The translations under genes and the position numbers were made by a program. Below the pieces are notes generated by a model. The model was not told the DNA's origin. It searched no databases and worked only from the letters and a program-made list of their open reading frames with translations. DNA of 64,000 nt from Novipirellula caenicola (lineage in GTDB: Bacteria; Planctomycetota; Planctomycetia; Pirellulales; Pirellulaceae): positions 957,649 to 1,021,648 of the forward strand of contig NZ_BAABRO010000002.1 in NCBI RefSeq assembly GCF_039545035.1, read 5' to 3'. This document shows, piece after piece, positions 34,680-45,642 of this stretch. Positions within the stretch are counted from its first letter, which is position 1. Each line of letters opens with the position of its first letter.

Positions 34680-35969
34680 TCACTTTCGCTCGATCAGCTT
34701 CTTCATGTCGTCGGTGATGGGCATGACTTCGAAATCTTTGAAGAACATTTCGCAGTCGGTGCCCCCGTGCATTTGCAGACCCAGCTTGCCGGTCTTCTCA
34801 CTCGCTTCGTCGATGATATCCGACGTGCAGAATCCGTTGAGCGTTTGGACCAGTCGGTCGCCATACGCGGCGGTACAGGTCGTGTTCCACTGGTCGTCCT
34901 TGTTGCGGACCTTTTCGACGAGTTCGTCGTTGGTAACGACCCAGCCGCGGCCGGGGATCTTTTTGCCATCGACAATGCCGGCGGTGTGCCAAAGCGCCGA
35001 GTCCTTGCCATTGTTGGCGATTTCGTTTTGGAATCCGCGTAGCACCCAGGGGGCGCTGGTTTCCTCGGCGCGGAAATACAACGCGCTGTTGCCACCGTGC
35101 ATCCGATAGGTGACGCGAGCGATGAAGTCGTCGTAGTTCTTGTTCGAAATCACTAACCCGTCCTTGCCTTGGCTCTTGGAGTGGACGCCGTGCAGAACGC
35201 CCTCGTCGGTGAACGACCATTCTTCGGGCAGAACGAACTTGGCATCGGCAAGTTTGTAGTTGCCGTCGTCGTCCTTGACAAAGAATGACTCCCACTTGCT
35301 CTCGCCAAGATCCTTGACGCGAATGTTCTTCCAAGCGACGGAGCCCGATTTTCCAGAGTGGATCTGCAGTCCGATAAAGCCCTTCATCGTGAAGCTGTCG
35401 AACATATCGACAACCAAATTGCCGTTCAGCCAAGTCTTGATGGACGGTCCGACGCACTGAATTTCTAGCTCGTTCCACTCACCTTCTTTGCAGCTTGCTC
35501 GGGCTGCATCAAGTCGATCCTGCGGGGTGTGGGCATCGAGCCAAATGATGCCAAACTTGTGGCCGCGACGTCCTTCGTCATAGATGCGGCCGGTCGCGTC
35601 GCCGCCGGGACGGATTTCGTACTGATAACCGTACACTCGCTCGCCGTCGCCTTGCTGACGGGCGGCGGAGCGGAACTGGACGCCGGAGTTCCCCGATTCG
35701 ATGAATTTGTACTGCAGCTTCAGAATGAAGTTGCCAAATTCCTTTTCCGAACACAAGAAAGTATTGCCAGGGGTATTCGGGATGCATTTCCCAACGATCG
35801 TGCCATCTTCGACTTCGTATTCCGCGGAGCCGCCACGTTTGACCCAGCCGGCCAAGTCGTTGCCGTTAAACAGCGAGGTAAATCCATCCTCGACGTCCGC
35901 CGCCGACGCCGTCAAACCGCAGGGTGTCAAAAACGCGATCATCATCGCAGCTGCAAAAAGTTTTCTCAT
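34680..35969 (-). CDS. Secreted protein with two DUF1080 (3-keto-disaccharide hydrolase) domains
   Basis: A 429-residue protein from ATG 35969, which begins directly with a signal peptide (MRKLFAAAMMIAFLTP); upstream in-frame sequence is not protein-like. DUF1080 is a concanavalin-like jelly roll. Copy 1 starts 'GFTSLFNGNDLAGWVKRGG' and includes 'GNSGVQFRSA' and 'GRIYDEGRRG'. Copy 2 in the C-terminal half repeats the theme ('WSFTDEGVLHG...', 'GNSALYFRAEE', 'KTGKLGLQMHGG'). The family binds or cleaves oxidised sugars and is very common in planctomycetes. The two halves share only fold-level similarity by eye. It is 79 bases downstream of nothing on its own strand except a repeat-filled gap of 352 bases after the esterase gene. 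Confidence 0.9.
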   Translation of the reverse strand: MRKLFAAAMMIAFLTPCGLTASAADVEDGFTSLFNGNDLAGWVKRGGSAEYEVEDGTIVGKCIPNTPGNTFLCSEKEFGNFILKLQYKFIESGNSGVQFRSAARQQGDGERVYGYQYEIRPGGDATGRIYDEGRRGHKFGIIWLDAHTPQDRLDAARASCKEGEWNELEIQCVGPSIKTWLNGNLVVDMFDSFTMKGFIGLQIHSGKSGSVAWKNIRVKDLGESKWESFFVKDDDGNYKLADAKFVLPEEWSFTDEGVLHGVHSKSQGKDGLVISNKNYDDFIARVTYRMHGGNSALYFRAEETSAPWVLRGFQNEIANNGKDSALWHTAGIVDGKKIPGRGWVVTNDELVEKVRNKDDQWNTTCTAAYGDRLVQTLNGFCTSDIIDEASEKTGKLGLQMHGGTDCEMFFKDFEVMPITDDMKKLIERK

Positions 35970-36083
35970 CGTTGTTTCTCTCGGAAGGGGGGGGATTGTG
36001 GGTGGGAATGCGTCAGGCGATCCATGTTTAGGATCGCCAGAGCAAGTCGCATGCATGGTGACGCATTTAGTTGTAACAGAAAT

Positions 36084-36212
36084 CGTCAACGGCTTGTTGA
36101 TCTAGTCGTACGATGGACTTCCTAGTCCGTCGAATACACCATTGACGGACTAGGAAGTCCATCATACGCCCTTTGCCGCAGGAAACTTCACTAAATTAAC
36201 AAGCCGTCAACG
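36084..36212. repeat. Four-armed nested inverted repeat between esterase and DUF1080 genes
   Basis: Inner arms 36108-36131 and 36144-36167 pair at 23 of 24 positions around a 12-base loop (core GATGGACTTCCTAGTCCGTC). Outer arms 36084-36101 and 36195-36212 pair at about 15 of 18 positions (core ACGGCTTGTT). The rest of the 352-base gap (35970-36321) holds only the 18-bp repeat at 36286-36303. Confidence 0.8.
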
Positions 36213-36285
36213 ACTTTCGTTTTGCGGGATGACCGAAACGACCTCTGCATTACAGTCGACGTCTCCCGCGATTCATCGTGCTGAC

Positions 36286-36303
36286 CGCGGAGCGATCAGC
36301 GAC
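36286..36303. repeat. 18-bp dispersed repeat CGCGGAGCGATCAGCGAC (copy B)
   Basis: Identical to 33166-33183 and in the same orientation. Here it lies 18 bases beyond the stop codon of the minus-strand esterase gene, so both copies sit at 3' ends of genes on the same strand. Confidence 0.7.
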
Positions 36304-36321
36304 TATTGTATCGGACGATCC

Positions 36322-38478
<2,157 letters not shown>

Positions 38479-38733
38479 AGGGTGGGGCGCGAAGAAAGGG
38501 GACTCGTCAGCAGAGGCTGGACCGATCGAGAGGCGGGAGTCCTTTCAAGGCTACACCCCAGCAGTGGTGACTGCAAGCGAATCGACACGATGGCAGCCAC
38601 CCGTCTAGGGAATTGGGAAGGTGCAGCTGGAAAGGTAGCTGGCACCTTCTGCGTCCTTCTGTCCTTCTCTTGATTCGCTAACGTCCAACGCGATCACAGA
38701 GGGGATGAAGATGGGGATCGAGAAATCGGCTGG

Positions 38734-40311
38734 CTATGGCAGCACGATCGTTTGTTCGCTCAGGATCGGATCGGCTGATCGATCTAGGGCAGCGTGGATC
38801 GACGCTTTAAAAATGCCTGAGGTGGATTCGGGCAGTTGGAAACGCAACTCACGTGACTCCTTCGGCAGCAACCACGCGTGATAGCCAGCCTCGCAAATCA
38901 ACGGTGCCTCGTTGCCGCGAGTGAGCGTCACGATCAGATGCGGGGTTAGATGACGCGTGCCATGATTGGTGATTGGCAGTATCACGATTCGCGGATCGTG
39001 CTCGCTGACTTGGATCTTCCCGATCGCGACACTCGGATCGTGCGAACGATCGTCATTTAACATCGCCACGGGAACTTTCAGGGCGGCTGGGTTTGCCGCG
39101 GCTTCTGATTCGGCGTATAGAATCAGCTCGGCATACTTGTCCAGTTTGTCACCGGCGTGTCCGTTCATGGTGACCATCACTTTGCGCTGCGTGCGGGGAG
39201 CCAATTGAACTCGATCGGGCCGCACCCGCAGCCAGGAGACCTCGTCACCATCACGATCTTGCGTGACCAGCCGAATCGACACTGGTTTGTCCCCCTGGTT
39301 TTTCAGCGATAGCGGTACCAGCCGATTTCCACCGCGAAGCGTCGACAATTCGATGGCCGATGTGTGAACCTGGATCGACTTCAACACGCGTCCTACCACG
39401 CTGCGTTGGGCTTGAAAGTCGTATCGGCCAACGTGAACAGGAAACACTTGCTGAGTAACATCGCCACGGTCGTCCGAGACATCGATTTGTAGTTGATAAT
39501 CGCCGGGGAACACCGGTTCGGGCAGCGCTGCCGCCAAAGTTACCTCGCTGCGAGGCAACACGGTGAGTTCAAATCGTTTCGGTACGGGCTGATGCAGTCG
39601 CGACTCCAATCCGAGCGGCACGTCGTTGATGACGACGTTGTTGGACGAATCGAGCAGGCGAGCGTTCGCGTGAAGCCGTCGCCCCGCGTCGTGCGGATTC
39701 CACAGCAACGCATTGACGTGAGCAAAACCATCGCGATCGACCAGCCCACCGGTGGTCAGACGAATTTCGCCTTGGCCTGCATTGGCGCGGCGAATGTCGG
39801 CCTCCAGACGCAATAGATAACGCGTGACGAATCGCACGCCGAGTTGTCGCGAGGTCGTTTTTTGGGAAAGCGGTTCTTCGCTGCGATCGGTCACCAACAG
39901 CCCGACGCTGACAAATTGACCGCTGTCCCGTGGTAGCGTCCAGGTTCCTTCGATCTCTTGGACCTCGCCCTGGTGTAGTCGCAGTTCGGTGGACGTCAAC
40001 AGACGTACCGAGTCGGTGTCTTGCAGGTCTTCGGCGGCGGTGACTTTGCCATCACGATGCTGCACCAACGAGACCGGTTGAACCGAAAAGTCGATCGGCG
40101 TTTCGCCCCCGTGAAGCTCGAATTTAAAGCGAACGGTTTGTCCTGGTATCGCTTGGCACTGGAAAGCGAGCGGATCAATTCGGAACGTCGGGCGAAACCG
40201 CGCCTCGGCGTTGATCCTGGCAATCCGCTGCGACGGCGACTCACCATTGGCCGCTGTCGTCACCATAGCGAATAGCATTAGGATCAAAATTCGTCGGACA
40301 AAGCGTTTCAT
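38734..40311 (-). CDS. Large secreted beta-rich protein, chaperone/Ig-like, unknown function
   Basis: A 525-residue protein with a signal peptide (about 1-24). ATG 40311 is favoured; ATGs at 40317 and 40326 are close alternatives. The gene overlaps the upstream secretin gene by 71 bases, so they are coupled. Predicted beta-sandwich modules run throughout. The N-terminal part ('IPGQTVRFKFELHGGETPIDFSVQPVSL', 'GEVQEIEGTWTLPRDSGQFVSVGLLVTDR', in parts) resembles the layout of DUF916 or fimbrial-chaperone domains; a later module ('SLKNQGDKPVSIRL...WLRVRPDRVQLAPRTQRKVMVTM') looks like an immunoglobulin-like NEW/CARDB-type domain. This similarity is by eye and weak. Context suggests it assists or accompanies the pilin-like protein and secretin. 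Confidence 0.72.
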   Translation of the reverse strand: MKRFVRRILILMLFAMVTTAANGESPSQRIARINAEARFRPTFRIDPLAFQCQAIPGQTVRFKFELHGGETPIDFSVQPVSLVQHRDGKVTAAEDLQDTDSVRLLTSTELRLHQGEVQEIEGTWTLPRDSGQFVSVGLLVTDRSEEPLSQKTTSRQLGVRFVTRYLLRLEADIRRANAGQGEIRLTTGGLVDRDGFAHVNALLWNPHDAGRRLHANARLLDSSNNVVINDVPLGLESRLHQPVPKRFELTVLPRSEVTLAAALPEPVFPGDYQLQIDVSDDRGDVTQQVFPVHVGRYDFQAQRSVVGRVLKSIQVHTSAIELSTLRGGNRLVPLSLKNQGDKPVSIRLVTQDRDGDEVSWLRVRPDRVQLAPRTQRKVMVTMNGHAGDKLDKYAELILYAESEAAANPAALKVPVAMLNDDRSHDPSVAIGKIQVSEHDPRIVILPITNHGTRHLTPHLIVTLTRGNEAPLICEAGYHAWLLPKESRELRFQLPESTSGIFKASIHAALDRSADPILSEQTIVLP

Positions 40312-41914
40312 CCCCATAGGGTTCATCCTGATAAACGATTCGTGGTGAAATAAAGATGGCCACTTCGGCTTCCTGTTCGCGCCGTTCGATACGTTGGAAT
40401 AGCCGTCCCATGTAGGGGACGTCGCCCAAGAATGGCAACTTGTTGACTTGGTCGACCTTTTGACGCTGAGTCAAGCCTCCGATCACAATCGTTTGTCCAT
40501 CCATCACGTGGACGGATGTCGAGACACGGCGGCGATTGATCACGGGGAATTGGTCGTAGGCGTTCGCTTGGGTTTCGTCGCTGCGAATGTCCTCGCTGAC
40601 CTCGGCGCGGTCGATGTGGATGGTGACATGCGGAGCGCGAATCTCTGGGGTCAACTCCAGCATGATGCCCGAATCCACTTTTTGGATGTCTTGTCGATAA
40701 AAGACTCCGTTGCCACTCGGCTGGACACTGAAAAAACTTTCGCGGCCGATATGAATTTCGGCCTTCTTACCGTCTTCGGTCGTGACCCGAGGTGCGGCAC
40801 GGATTTTGACATGACCTTTTTGTTCGAGAGCACGAAGCAGCGCGCTCGTGAAACGAAAGTCGTTTAATTGAGAATTAAATCCCGCCGGTCCGTACTGGCC
40901 CGCCACCCCAAGTCCATCGAGCGTGAACGAACCTGCATTGATACCGTCAAGCTTCATCCCCTGATGGACGTCGAACCCGAAACGGTAATTCGTCTCGGGA
41001 CTGTAAACGCAAACCAATGCTTCCAAGATGACTTGAGGCACGACTTTGTCGGTCTCTTCCAGCTCACGCAGGATCTGGTGTGCGGTGATCGGAGGCGCTT
41101 CGATCGCTAGCTTTCCTCCCTGTCCCATCACACGAACAAATTGTAAGTGTCGTTCGGGAAGTTGTGATTTCAATGATTCGGGTGTGCGATGCCGAGCTTC
41201 GTAGATGTATCTTTCTGCCAAAAATGGAAACAATGCCGACCCAGGTTCGGGAAGGCCGACATAGTACTCGTCGCCGTCTTGACGCCATCGGTATCCCAGC
41301 GGCAGCAGGATCTTGCGTAGGGCGCGTTCAAAATCCTCGTCTTCGATCACCGCGGTTACCGATCCTCGTACTTGATCGTCAATGATCACCGACATTCCCG
41401 CCTGCTCGGCCAGCGATTGAATCGCTTGGCGAACATCGGTTTCGACAAAGGCATCGTTTAACAGTGGCGTCGGTTGACTCAGCAGAGGCGATTGGTGATT
41501 GCCGTCGATCGGCTGAGGCTCGTACACTTCGTCCGCCATATCTCCATAGCTTGCCATGACCACCTGCGGTTCTTTTGAGGTGTCATCAGATGCGGTCACA
41601 TGCCCAGCACTCTGGTGAGTGGACGCAGCACGATTTCCTTTTGAGATCGTTGGCCCCAGCGACGTGATACGCGATTTATTTTCCGGCAACGCATATCCGA
41701 CGGGTGTCGACTCGATCAACGACTCGCGTTGCTTCGCATGATAGGCCACCGTGTTCGGTTTGCGCAGGGCTGTCGCAGGCAAGTTGAAAAACGGATCGGC
41801 AAGCACGGATTGGCTGTGCAGTTGGATCTCGTTTCGCGTTTGCTTTGTCTGGCATCCGCTAGTCGCGATGGCTGCGACCAGTGTGATGAACGCAATCGAT
41901 GGTGCGATGTTCAT
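40241..41914 (-). CDS. Secretin-domain outer-membrane lipoprotein (GspD/PilQ superfamily)
   Basis: A 557-residue protein. ATG 41914 begins a lipoprotein signal with lipobox ATSGC (Cys21); the frame upstream to 41974 is not protein-like. A STN/N0-type domain lies at about 150-230 ('DVRQAIQSLAEQAGMSVIIDDQVRGSV', in parts). The C-terminal 270 residues are a secretin domain: 'VPQVILEALVCVYSPE', 'KIRAAPRVTTEDGKKAEIHIG', 'VHVMDGQTIVIGGLTQ', and 'LPFLGDVPYMGRLFQR'. Secretins form gated outer-membrane channels for type II/III secretion, type IV pili or phage. No ATPase, inner-membrane platform or pseudopilin gene is nearby. It lies between a pilin-like gene 79 bases upstream and an overlapping beta-rich gene downstream. 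Confidence 0.92.
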   Translation of the reverse strand: MNIAPSIAFITLVAAIATSGCQTKQTRNEIQLHSQSVLADPFFNLPATALRKPNTVAYHAKQRESLIESTPVGYALPENKSRITSLGPTISKGNRAASTHQSAGHVTASDDTSKEPQVVMASYGDMADEVYEPQPIDGNHQSPLLSQPTPLLNDAFVETDVRQAIQSLAEQAGMSVIIDDQVRGSVTAVIEDEDFERALRKILLPLGYRWRQDGDEYYVGLPEPGSALFPFLAERYIYEARHRTPESLKSQLPERHLQFVRVMGQGGKLAIEAPPITAHQILRELEETDKVVPQVILEALVCVYSPETNYRFGFDVHQGMKLDGINAGSFTLDGLGVAGQYGPAGFNSQLNDFRFTSALLRALEQKGHVKIRAAPRVTTEDGKKAEIHIGRESFFSVQPSGNGVFYRQDIQKVDSGIMLELTPEIRAPHVTIHIDRAEVSEDIRSDETQANAYDQFPVINRRRVSTSVHVMDGQTIVIGGLTQRQKVDQVNKLPFLGDVPYMGRLFQRIERREQEAEVAIFISPRIVYQDEPYGDETLCPTNFDPNAIRYGDDSGQW

Positions 41915-41993
41915 GATACGCACGTCATTGGTTTCGACAGCTTGATAGTGAGGTTGAGATGCGAATCGCGGCAATCGTCTGCAAACGAAGTGA

Positions 41994-42527
41994 TTAGTTT
42001 GCGGTGATTGTGGCGTAAACGGTCGTGCAGTAGGTTCCGGGCACCAGCGTGGCGACCGAACCGCTGTCCATCGACACGGTCAACTGTAACTCGACGTTTC
42101 CTGGTCCCGACGAACTCGCTTGCACTTGCGAACTCAAGTCAGGAACAAGGTTTGTGATATCGGATTGGTCCGAGACCACGTCGACAGCCCATCCTGCTTC
42201 GGTGTCAGAGGATGCAATCGCGAGATCAAGCTTCACATCGCGTGCAATCAGCGGCAGCGTGTCGTGTACGAATCCGGTGATCGTGGCAAAGGTGACGGTG
42301 GCACCGTCGCCATCATTGCAAACGGCAGAAAAGGTTTGCGGCGCAAACGACTTGATCCCCGCCGTCCCATCATGATTCAGGCTGATGGGACCGTTGGGTG
42401 CCAAGATGGCGAGCGCATTTTGGACGTTCACGCAAAAGTCGATCGACGCCGAAGTCTGTGCCTGTGCCTGTGTCCCGATGCCTATGCTGAGCCCTAACAG
42501 GACCAGCGTCCTCACTGCCGTATGCAT
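41994..42527 (-). CDS. Small secreted beta-rich protein, pilin/spore-coat-U-like
   Basis: A 177-residue protein with a signal peptide (cleavage near A23-Q24). The mature part is Ser/Thr/Asp/Val-rich with strongly alternating hydrophobic residues, and has three Cys (32, 70, 167). The ending 'LVPGTYCTTVYATITAN' resembles the terminal strand of CsuA/B- or spore-coat-U-type subunits (typically G-T-Y...V-T-V-T-), though the family match is weak by eye. It is first in a three-gene minus-strand operon with a secretin and a chaperone-like protein. It could be a surface-fibre subunit or the secreted cargo. Start ATG 42527; no other in-frame ATG upstream. Confidence 0.72.
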   Translation of the reverse strand: MHTAVRTLVLLGLSIGIGTQAQAQTSASIDFCVNVQNALAILAPNGPISLNHDGTAGIKSFAPQTFSAVCNDGDGATVTFATITGFVHDTLPLIARDVKLDLAIASSDTEAGWAVDVVSDQSDITNLVPDLSSQVQASSSGPGNVELQLTVSMDSGSVATLVPGTYCTTVYATITAN

Positions 42528-42973
42528 AAATTGCCCCTATGCAAACCGATGCGAATAACTCGATGATGACAAGCCGCTACGCTTTAGCGAACATTGCTTC
42601 CGTTCCAGTAAGCTATGTTTCGCCCCTCAGAAGGTTGTCACCCTTGTGGGATCGGATTTCCGTTGCGGTCAACCGCAGAAATTTTTTGCTTCGCGAGCAA
42701 ATACGCTGCATTCATTTGCACCAACCGAGGCAAGCGGTTGTGGGGTACACATTCTTTGTTAAGACTCGCGAATTGGCGGGATTCCGCAGTCCCCTCTGCC
42801 GCGAGGGGGATGCTTATGGTGTGCGTGAAGTGAGGTGCGTGCAATGAATTGTTGCTCAATCTCAATCGGGTTCCTCAGTACGTGAAAGCGGTCATTTCCC
42901 ACATGGGCGCTGGATAAGTCTATACTGTTCATTCTCACCCCCCGATCCCACCACTTGATTGAAGGATGGTTTG
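42528..42973. other. Intergenic region between pilin-like gene and Gfo/Idh/MocA gene
   Basis: About 446 bases between divergent genes. No convincing gene: an open frame at 42539-42847 lacks codon bias and family similarity. A CCCCTC/GAGGGG hairpin lies at 42791-42808, and a TATACT -10-like box at 42921-42926 is 48 bases before the oxidoreductase ATG. Confidence 0.45.
42921..42926 (+). promoter_or_regulatory. Candidate -10 box for the Gfo/Idh/MocA gene
   Basis: TATACT, 48 bases upstream of ATG 42974. No clear -35 hexamer is present at normal spacing. An AAGGA ribosome site at 42962-42966 supports the ATG start. Confidence 0.3.
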
Positions 42974-44452
42974 ATGAACCGTAAGCCCCCATTAAAGCCG
43001 ACACGCCGCGAATTCTTGTCCACAACCTCCGCAATTGGCGGATCGTTGATCATCATGGGAACCAAAGCCACAGCGGGTATTAAAGGCGCTAACGACCGTG
43101 TGCGAATCGCGGTCGCGGGGCTGAACGGTCGTGGTCAAAGCCATATCGACGGATGGATGAAAGCGGACAACGTCGAGATTGCGTATGCCATCGATCCTGC
43201 AGAGAACGTGCTACAGAAGCGATTGGGCTCGATCGAGAAAAAGGCCGACGGCAAGTTTACGACCAAGGGAGTGGCCGATTTTCGCGACGCACTTGACGAC
43301 AAGTCGCTCGACGCGATCTCGGTTGCCACCCCCAACCATTGGCACTCGCTGATCACAATTCGTGCGGCTCAAGCAGGTAAACACGTCTACGTCGAAAAGC
43401 CAATGAGCCATGATGTCGCCGAAGGCCGCGTGGCGGTCGAAGCTCAGAAGAAATATGGCGTTGTAATTCAGCACGGAACGCAGCGCCGCAGCGATGCGGG
43501 GGTGGCGGGGCTGCACGAAGCACTCAAATCAGGAGAGCTTCCGCGATTGAAGATTGCCTATGGTTACTGCTGCAAGCCTCGAGGTGGAATTGGATCCAAA
43601 TCCCCCGGCACTCCGCCGTCGAATTTGAACTGGGATCTTTGGAAGGGGCCTGCCGTGATCGACCAATATCACGCCAACTATCACCCCTATAACTGGCACT
43701 GGTTCTGGGAAACCGGCAACGGCGATTTGAACAACCAAGGGACTCATCAATTGGATGTGGCTCGTTGGGCGATCGATGACGATCAAACGCATCCGGTTCG
43801 CGCGATGGCGATTGGCGGACGGTTTCAGTGGGACGACCAAGGGGAGACGCCTAACACGATGTTCTCGATGGCGGAATATCCCAACGGTCAAATGGTGTTC
43901 TTTAACGTTCGCAACGTGAATTACAAAGACTACAAACGCCAGGTCTATAACGAGTACTATCTCGAAGACGGCAGCGTGATCACAGGAGAGAGTCACTATC
44001 AGATCTTGCGTCCTGGGGCCGCAAAACCCGAAGGCTTGAAACTTTCCAAAGGCAAAGTGACACCCGGCGGCAATTGGAATTCCTTCATCGCTGCGGTGCG
44101 AGCAAACGATCCAAGCATGGCCAACGGCAATGTGCTGGACGCTCATTATGGATGCGTGCTGGGCCACCTGATGAACAATTCGTACCGGCTAGGTCACGAG
44201 GTGCCGTTTAGCGCCAGCGCAGGCCAATTTGGTGACAACCAGGATGCGACGCTGCACTTCAACAAATTGCACTCGATCATGGCCGATGGAGTCGGCGTGT
44301 CGGAGAAAGACGCGAAGTACCGTGTTGGTCCTATGTTGACGTTTGATCCCAAGACGGAAACGCACACCGGCGACTATGCCACCGAGGCCAATCGGTTGTT
44401 GAAGAACCCGAGCAACCCGGGCTTCAAAATTCCCGAGCTGAGCGAAGTTTAG
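42974..44452 (+). CDS. Gfo/Idh/MocA family oxidoreductase, Tat-exported
   Basis: A 492-residue protein. ATG 42974 is supported by AAGGA 8 bases upstream; TTG 42959 is rejected. The leader has a twin-arginine motif (TRREFLSTTSAIGGSL), so the enzyme is exported folded with its cofactor. The dinucleotide-binding motif is 'VRIAVAGLNGRGQSH', and 'HVYVEKPMSHD' carries the family's E-K-P signature lysine. 'GDLNNQGTHQLDVARWA' fits the substrate domain catalytic helix. The family oxidises or reduces sugars or inositols with NAD(P); exported members, often acting as glycosidase-like enzymes with bound cofactor, are typical of planctomycetes. It stands alone and ends at a hairpin terminator (44494-44533). 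Confidence 0.93.
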   Translation: MNRKPPLKPTRREFLSTTSAIGGSLIIMGTKATAGIKGANDRVRIAVAGLNGRGQSHIDGWMKADNVEIAYAIDPAENVLQKRLGSIEKKADGKFTTKGVADFRDALDDKSLDAISVATPNHWHSLITIRAAQAGKHVYVEKPMSHDVAEGRVAVEAQKKYGVVIQHGTQRRSDAGVAGLHEALKSGELPRLKIAYGYCCKPRGGIGSKSPGTPPSNLNWDLWKGPAVIDQYHANYHPYNWHWFWETGNGDLNNQGTHQLDVARWAIDDDQTHPVRAMAIGGRFQWDDQGETPNTMFSMAEYPNGQMVFFNVRNVNYKDYKRQVYNEYYLEDGSVITGESHYQILRPGAAKPEGLKLSKGKVTPGGNWNSFIAAVRANDPSMANGNVLDAHYGCVLGHLMNNSYRLGHEVPFSASAGQFGDNQDATLHFNKLHSIMADGVGVSEKDAKYRVGPMLTFDPKTETHTGDYATEANRLLKNPSNPGFKIPELSEV

Positions 44453-44493
44453 AGGCGGCTCCGCTGCGGTTGGCAAGGATTTTTTTAATCGAC

Positions 44494-44533
44494 AAGGCGG
44501 GCGTGTTCTTCGCTGAAACACGGTCGCCTTTTT
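44494..44533 (+). terminator. Rho-independent terminator after the oxidoreductase gene
   Basis: AAGGCGGGCGTGTT (44494-44507) pairs with AACACGGTCGCCTT (44517-44530) at 12 of 14 positions around a 9-base loop, followed by TTTTT. It starts 41 bases after the stop codon. The convergent RraB-like gene begins its C-terminus 28 bases further on. Confidence 0.7.
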
Positions 44534-44561
44534 GTTGGTTGAGAGCCACTTTGGGGCTAGC

Positions 44562-45314
44562 TTACGCCTCTTCGTCATCCTCGTCGTCGCCGAAGACGTC
44601 ATTAAAATCTTCTTGGTCGAGAAATTGGATGCCGGCAATTTGGGCGTGATTCACTTCGGCGATTGCGTTGATACGATCATACATCTCGGTCAGCTCCGCT
44701 TCGTTATTCTTGCCCTCGATGAACAAACACAACGCAAATTGACCTTCCTCGTCCGGCTCATCGTAGCTTTCAATGGTGCCGATCGATTGCGTGTCCAACG
44801 CGACCGTCAACGCGTTTAACTCTTCCAGCGAAGACGCGAAAAGCAAGAACAGCCAGGGGAGATCGCCGTCGATTTCCAGTCCCGAGCTGGTATAATGCCG
44901 CAATCGCCAGTGAGCTTCATCAAGTGACATCCAATCGAAAAAATCATCTTCGTCGATTGGATCGTACGAGGTGACGTCGCCGAGTTCCAAACCGAATTCT
45001 TTTGCCAACGCATCAATTTCGTCCACGCACGCTTTGACTTGCTCGGCCGTCAACGCTTCACATCTTCGCAGCGCCAACATCGGGCCCGCCATCCGGGTAT
45101 TGCCCTCTTCGTCGACATGTTCGACTTCTTCTTGAACATCCCACTGGTAGGAATCCGGAGCACGCTGACCGACTTTTTCCAGTAGCGCGATATCGGATGA
45201 TTCAATCCCAAATACCCACTCCAGCGGTTCGTCGGTCTGATAGTCGAGTTCGTTGATCATGTGATCGAACAATTCGTCAATGTGTTTGTGGAAATCAGCG
45301 TTGGAATTGTTCAT
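44562..45314 (-). CDS. RraB-like (ribonuclease E regulator-like) acidic protein with a second similar domain
   Basis: A 250-residue, very acidic cytoplasmic protein. ATG 45314 is preferred; the upstream in-frame part to 45581 is basic and not protein-like. The N-terminal half resembles RraB, the Escherichia coli inhibitor of RNase E, in the blocks 'EWVFGIESSDIALLEKVG', 'LRRCEALTAEQVKACVDEIDALAKEFGLELGDV' (in parts) and the following 'SYDPIDEDD'. The C-terminal half ('WLFLLFASSLEELNALTVALD', 'ALCLFIEGKNNEAELTEMYDRI') could be a second ferredoxin-like unit. The end is a run of Asp/Glu as in RraB. The RraB assignment is by eye. Whether it acts on RNase E/G is inference. It stands alone. Confidence 0.6.
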   Translation of the reverse strand: MNNSNADFHKHIDELFDHMINELDYQTDEPLEWVFGIESSDIALLEKVGQRAPDSYQWDVQEEVEHVDEEGNTRMAGPMLALRRCEALTAEQVKACVDEIDALAKEFGLELGDVTSYDPIDEDDFFDWMSLDEAHWRLRHYTSSGLEIDGDLPWLFLLFASSLEELNALTVALDTQSIGTIESYDEPDEEGQFALCLFIEGKNNEAELTEMYDRINAIAEVNHAQIAGIQFLDQEDFNDVFGDDEDDEEA

Positions 45315-45642
45315 GCGGTGGTGCGATGGTCTGAAGGAGGAAAGGGGGCAGCGGAAAACGGGACGCAATGTTTTGCGTAGCATATCAGAGAATCCGCCTT
45401 TCGCGATGGCATCCGGTTTTCCGATTCGCCGCATGCCCGCTGGCCAGTTCCGTCGTGGGCGGCAGTCGCGTAGGGATTCGGGGTAAAAACGATCGCGATG
45501 GCCACCGAAGAAGACTTTGTGGCTGCTTAATGGGACCGTAATGCGCCTTGGCCGGTTTGGATTCGCTACAATAGCAACCACCCTCTCTAGCGAAGAGGGG
45601 CGTGGCGAGACGTTCTGTTTCCTTGTTGCAGGAGTGATTCAC

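Noticed and set aside
42539..42847. 102-residue open frame in the gap before the oxidoreductase
   Set aside because: No codon bias, signal or family similarity.
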